DNA of 25,682 bases, taken from the IMG/VR virus record IMGVR_UViG_3300046517_000943, positions 1 to 25,682 of that record; one strand, 5' to 3'. This document shows positions 23,750 to 25,682 of the stretch, one piece after another (the first letter of the stretch is position 1; the number at the start of each line of letters is the position of its first letter). The position numbers and the translations under genes were made by a program. The notes under the pieces were generated by a model. It was not told the origin of the DNA. It was given only the letters and a program-made list of their open reading frames with translations, and did no database searches. The DNA is from a virus.

Positions 23750-25682
23750 ATGCCCATCGATCTGCGCATGCAGCTCCTGAAGAATGGATATCTTCCGCTT
23801 CCAGCAATCGGAAAACGGGTATTGATTCCAGACTGGTCGAAGATCCCCATATCGGCAGAGGTCATTCGCAAATGGGAGACCTCACGAAAAGGAGAAATCA
23901 ACACTGGGATCCGCACCGGCAAGGTCGTCGGCGTGGATCTGGATGTCACAGACAATGGACTTGTGGACAAGCTGCAGAACATGGCGTTCAAGGTTCTGGG
24001 GCCGACACATTATATTCGCGTGGGCCGCGCACCCAAGTCCATGCTCATCTATCGGAATGAGACACCGATCAGGAAGATGGAGACCGACACGAACGACAAA
24101 GGCCACCATGTCGAAATCCTCGGATCGGGGCAGCAATTCATTGGATATGGAATGCATCCCGACACGAAGAAGCCCTATACGTGGATGAATGGCGATCTAT
24201 CGAAGGTGCCTCTGAACAGGCTTCCCGCGACGACTCCAGAAAAACTCCGTATTTTCTGTGAAAAAGCGGGTGAAGTTCTGGGCGTCAGGATGCGAGGGAG
24301 CGGCGCGATTGCAGGGGAGGCCAAGCCTCATGTTCATCGAGAACTCACGGCAGATGAAATCGAAGACTTGCGGTCGGCGATCAAGGCTATCCCGAACGAA
24401 GATCTTCCATATGATACCTGGATCGGGATCGGATTCGCGATCAAGGAATCTTTGGGAGATTCGGGATACGAAGACTGGGTAGAATTTTCAGAGAAATCAG
24501 ACAAGAACGATCCCGACCAGACGGAAACTAAATGGGAAAAGGATCTCAAGCCCAACGGGACCAAAAGCGCGGGCAGTCTGTTTTATCTTGCAATGCAGGA
24601 AGGCTGGGAAGCTCCAAGCCTGACGAAAGCCAGCATCGTAGACAAGAACCGTCCGCAGATAAAGCTGCGGAGCGGATATCTCAATGACGTCGTCGAGCAA
24701 TCGGCTATCGCACTCGAAGATTCTAAAGAAGATATCTATAAGCAGGGTGGACGGGTTGTGACTCCCGTCTGGGAGATGGTCGCGACAAGTTCAGGAAAGG
24801 AGTTGTCGTTTAGACTCAACGACGTCAAACCGGGGATGCTTCTAGCTGTCTTTCCGAAAGTGGCTCGTTATCTGAAGTTCAGGAAATCGAAGAAGGCGGG
24901 CGCACAATGGGCTACGGTCGATTGTCCGAGGGAAGTTGTGCAGGGATATCTGGACAATGAGCAGATGCATAAGCTCAGGTCTTTGCGCGGAGTGGTCACA
25001 GCCCCGACGTTGCGGGGCGATGGCAGCATGCTGGATACGAAAGGATACGATGTTAAGAGCGGGTTGCTCTACGAGCCTTGCGGCATGGTCTTCCCCGCCA
25101 TTCCGAAACGGCCTACGCGAAAAGATGCTCTAAAAGCACTGGATGTACTATCGGAGCCGCTCCGTGAATTTCCATTTGCAGAAACGAAAGACAAGGCAGT
25201 AGCCCTCTCGAACATTCTTACGGCTGTGATCAGGCGGGCACTGCCGACCGCGCCTCTCCACGCATTCAGCAGTCCGGTGGCTGGAAGTGGAAAATCATTG
25301 CTGGTCGATATTGCCAGCCTGATTGCGACGGGGCAAAGGGTGGCAGTCACTCCTCCGGGATACACAAAGGAAGAACTGGAGAAACGTCTGATATCATCTG
25401 TGCTGGCAGGGGCAGCCATCATATCCCTTGATAATCTAACCCGGCCTCTGGAAGGAGAAATGTTGTGCCAATGTGTCTCGCAGGAGAGCATGAACCTCAG
25501 GCCTCTTGGAAAATCCGTAGAGGTCCGTGCGCCCATCGTGTCCCTTCTGAATGCAACAGGGAACAATTTGACCGCGGCGGGCGATATGACTCGGCGGACC
25601 TTGTCGTGCTATATAGATTCACAAGAAGAACGACCGGAGCTTCGGAAATTCGAGCGGAACGAGACTCAATTGATACGAGACG
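23750..25682 (+). CDS. PrimPol (bifunctional primase-polymerase) fused to PriCT-2 and P-loop helicase; runs off right edge
   Basis: Open from ATG 23750 (GAAGG 9 bases upstream) to the window edge, 644 codons, no stop. N-terminal prim-pol domain: KNGYLPLPAIGKRVLIPDW, GVDLD (catalytic D63 and D65) and HHVEILGSGQQFIGYG. PriCT-2 domain follows around 204-285: SAIKAIPNEDLPYDTWIGIG and EKSDKNDPDQTETKWEKDL. The C-terminal ATPase has Walker A PVAGSGKSLL (G512-S516), Walker B IISLDN (D561), a sensor-like VSLLNATGNNL and MTRRT as candidate arginine finger. This is the standard single-chain primase-helicase of many phages and plasmids, priming and unwinding at the fork. It is the only rightward gene and reads away from all others. 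C-terminus not seen. Confidence 0.92.
   Translation, partial: MPIDLRMQLLKNGYLPLPAIGKRVLIPDWSKIPISAEVIRKWETSRKGEINTGIRTGKVVGVDLDVTDNGLVDKLQNMAFKVLGPTHYIRVGRAPKSMLIYRNETPIRKMETDTNDKGHHVEILGSGQQFIGYGMHPDTKKPYTWMNGDLSKVPLNRLPATTPEKLRIFCEKAGEVLGVRMRGSGAIAGEAKPHVHRELTADEIEDLRSAIKAIPNEDLPYDTWIGIGFAIKESLGDSGYEDWVEFSEKSDKNDPDQTETKWEKDLKPNGTKSAGSLFYLAMQEGWEAPSLTKASIVDKNRPQIKLRSGYLNDVVEQSAIALEDSKEDIYKQGGRVVTPVWEMVATSSGKELSFRLNDVKPGMLLAVFPKVARYLKFRKSKKAGAQWATVDCPREVVQGYLDNEQMHKLRSLRGVVTAPTLRGDGSMLDTKGYDVKSGLLYEPCGMVFPAIPKRPTRKDALKALDVLSEPLREFPFAETKDKAVALSNILTAVIRRALPTAPLHAFSSPVAGSGKSLLVDIASLIATGQRVAVTPPGYTKEELEKRLISSVLAGAAIISLDNLTRPLEGEMLCQCVSQESMNLRPLGKSVEVRAPIVSLLNATGNNLTAAGDMTRRTLSCYIDSQEERPELRKFERNETQLIRD

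Noticed and set aside
23493-23807. 104-codon minus-strand frame across the divergent region
   Set aside because: It runs through the rightward promoter and the primase start and lacks a ribosome site; composition is not protein-like.
1-25682. tRNA genes, rRNA, CRISPR arrays, insertion sequences or attachment sites
   Set aside because: Looked for cloverleaf-like arms, spaced repeats, transposase motifs and integrase signatures by eye and saw none. The only direct repeat is the 38-bp pair, which has no spacer-array pattern. A tRNA scan would be needed to exclude a degenerate tRNA.

Overview
This window looks like the early/middle (replication and nucleotide-metabolism) half of a virulent tailed-phage genome. 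The sequence is moderately GC-rich, almost gapless, and made of many 40-160 residue orphan genes with strong Shine-Dalgarno sites and ATGA/TGATG/GTGA overlaps. Recognisable genes are a SNF2 helicase, family A DNA polymerase, Enc34-type ssDNA-binding protein, DUF2800 nuclease and PrimPol-helicase. I see no integrase, tRNA, rRNA, IS element or CRISPR array. A lipobox lipoprotein and a Tat-like signal fit a Gram-negative host, but the host cannot be named from the sequence. All genes run leftward (minus strand) except the last, a primase-helicase that diverges rightward at 23750 and leaves the window.

Layout from right to left, following minus-strand transcription. At 23490-20572 is a run of small orphan proteins (acidic repeat protein, zinc-ribbon-like proteins, conserved phage orphans) ending in a lysozyme-like protein. 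At 20568-15692 lie a Tat-signal protein, the DUF2800 PD-(D/E)XK nuclease, a 34-residue membrane protein, the DUF2815/Enc34 ssDNA-binding protein and a family A DNA polymerase. At 15606-13686 are orphans, including a Lys/Ala-rich protein with an internal start. At 13598-8126 is the most notable block: an aGPT-Pplase/5hmdU-kinase-helical-domain type protein, an orphan, two paralogous GT-A glycosyltransferases of the TET-associated (TAGT) type, an APH-fold small-molecule kinase, a sugar-nucleotidyltransferase-like protein and a divergent thymidylate synthase/dUMP hydroxymethylase homologue. At 8129-5219 follow a YfbR-like HD 5'-nucleotidase, a DUF3310 protein, an HTH protein, the SNF2-type helicase and a small orphan. 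At 5104-1 is a long array of short orphans, including a SLOG-fold protein and a lipoprotein.

The 13598-8126 genes read as one biochemical programme. The ThyA homologue would make a 5-substituted dUMP (for example 5-hydroxymethyl-dUMP), and the HD nucleotidase would trim competing dNMPs. The polymerase would incorporate the modified base, and the kinase plus nucleotidyltransferase would activate a sugar or polyol. The two glycosyltransferases and the aGPT-Pplase-like protein would then build a hypermodified base on the DNA. The individual families are known. I do not recall this combination (two TAGT-like enzymes with a dedicated sugar-activation pair, no TET/JBP dioxygenase and no P-loop 5hmdU kinase in the window) as a characterised system, and its chemistry is inferred.

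Regulation is unusually legible. Eight intergenic gaps carry the same minus-strand promoter: a TGTAAA-n-TTC element 35-36 bases upstream of a TACC/TATG-type -10 box, with a poor -35. Most are followed by a small hairpin at the predicted 5' end of the transcript, just before the first ribosome binding site. The single rightward promoter has near-consensus sigma-70 boxes and a related GTAAATTCA element at the same spacing, which suggests one phage regulator controls the whole region.
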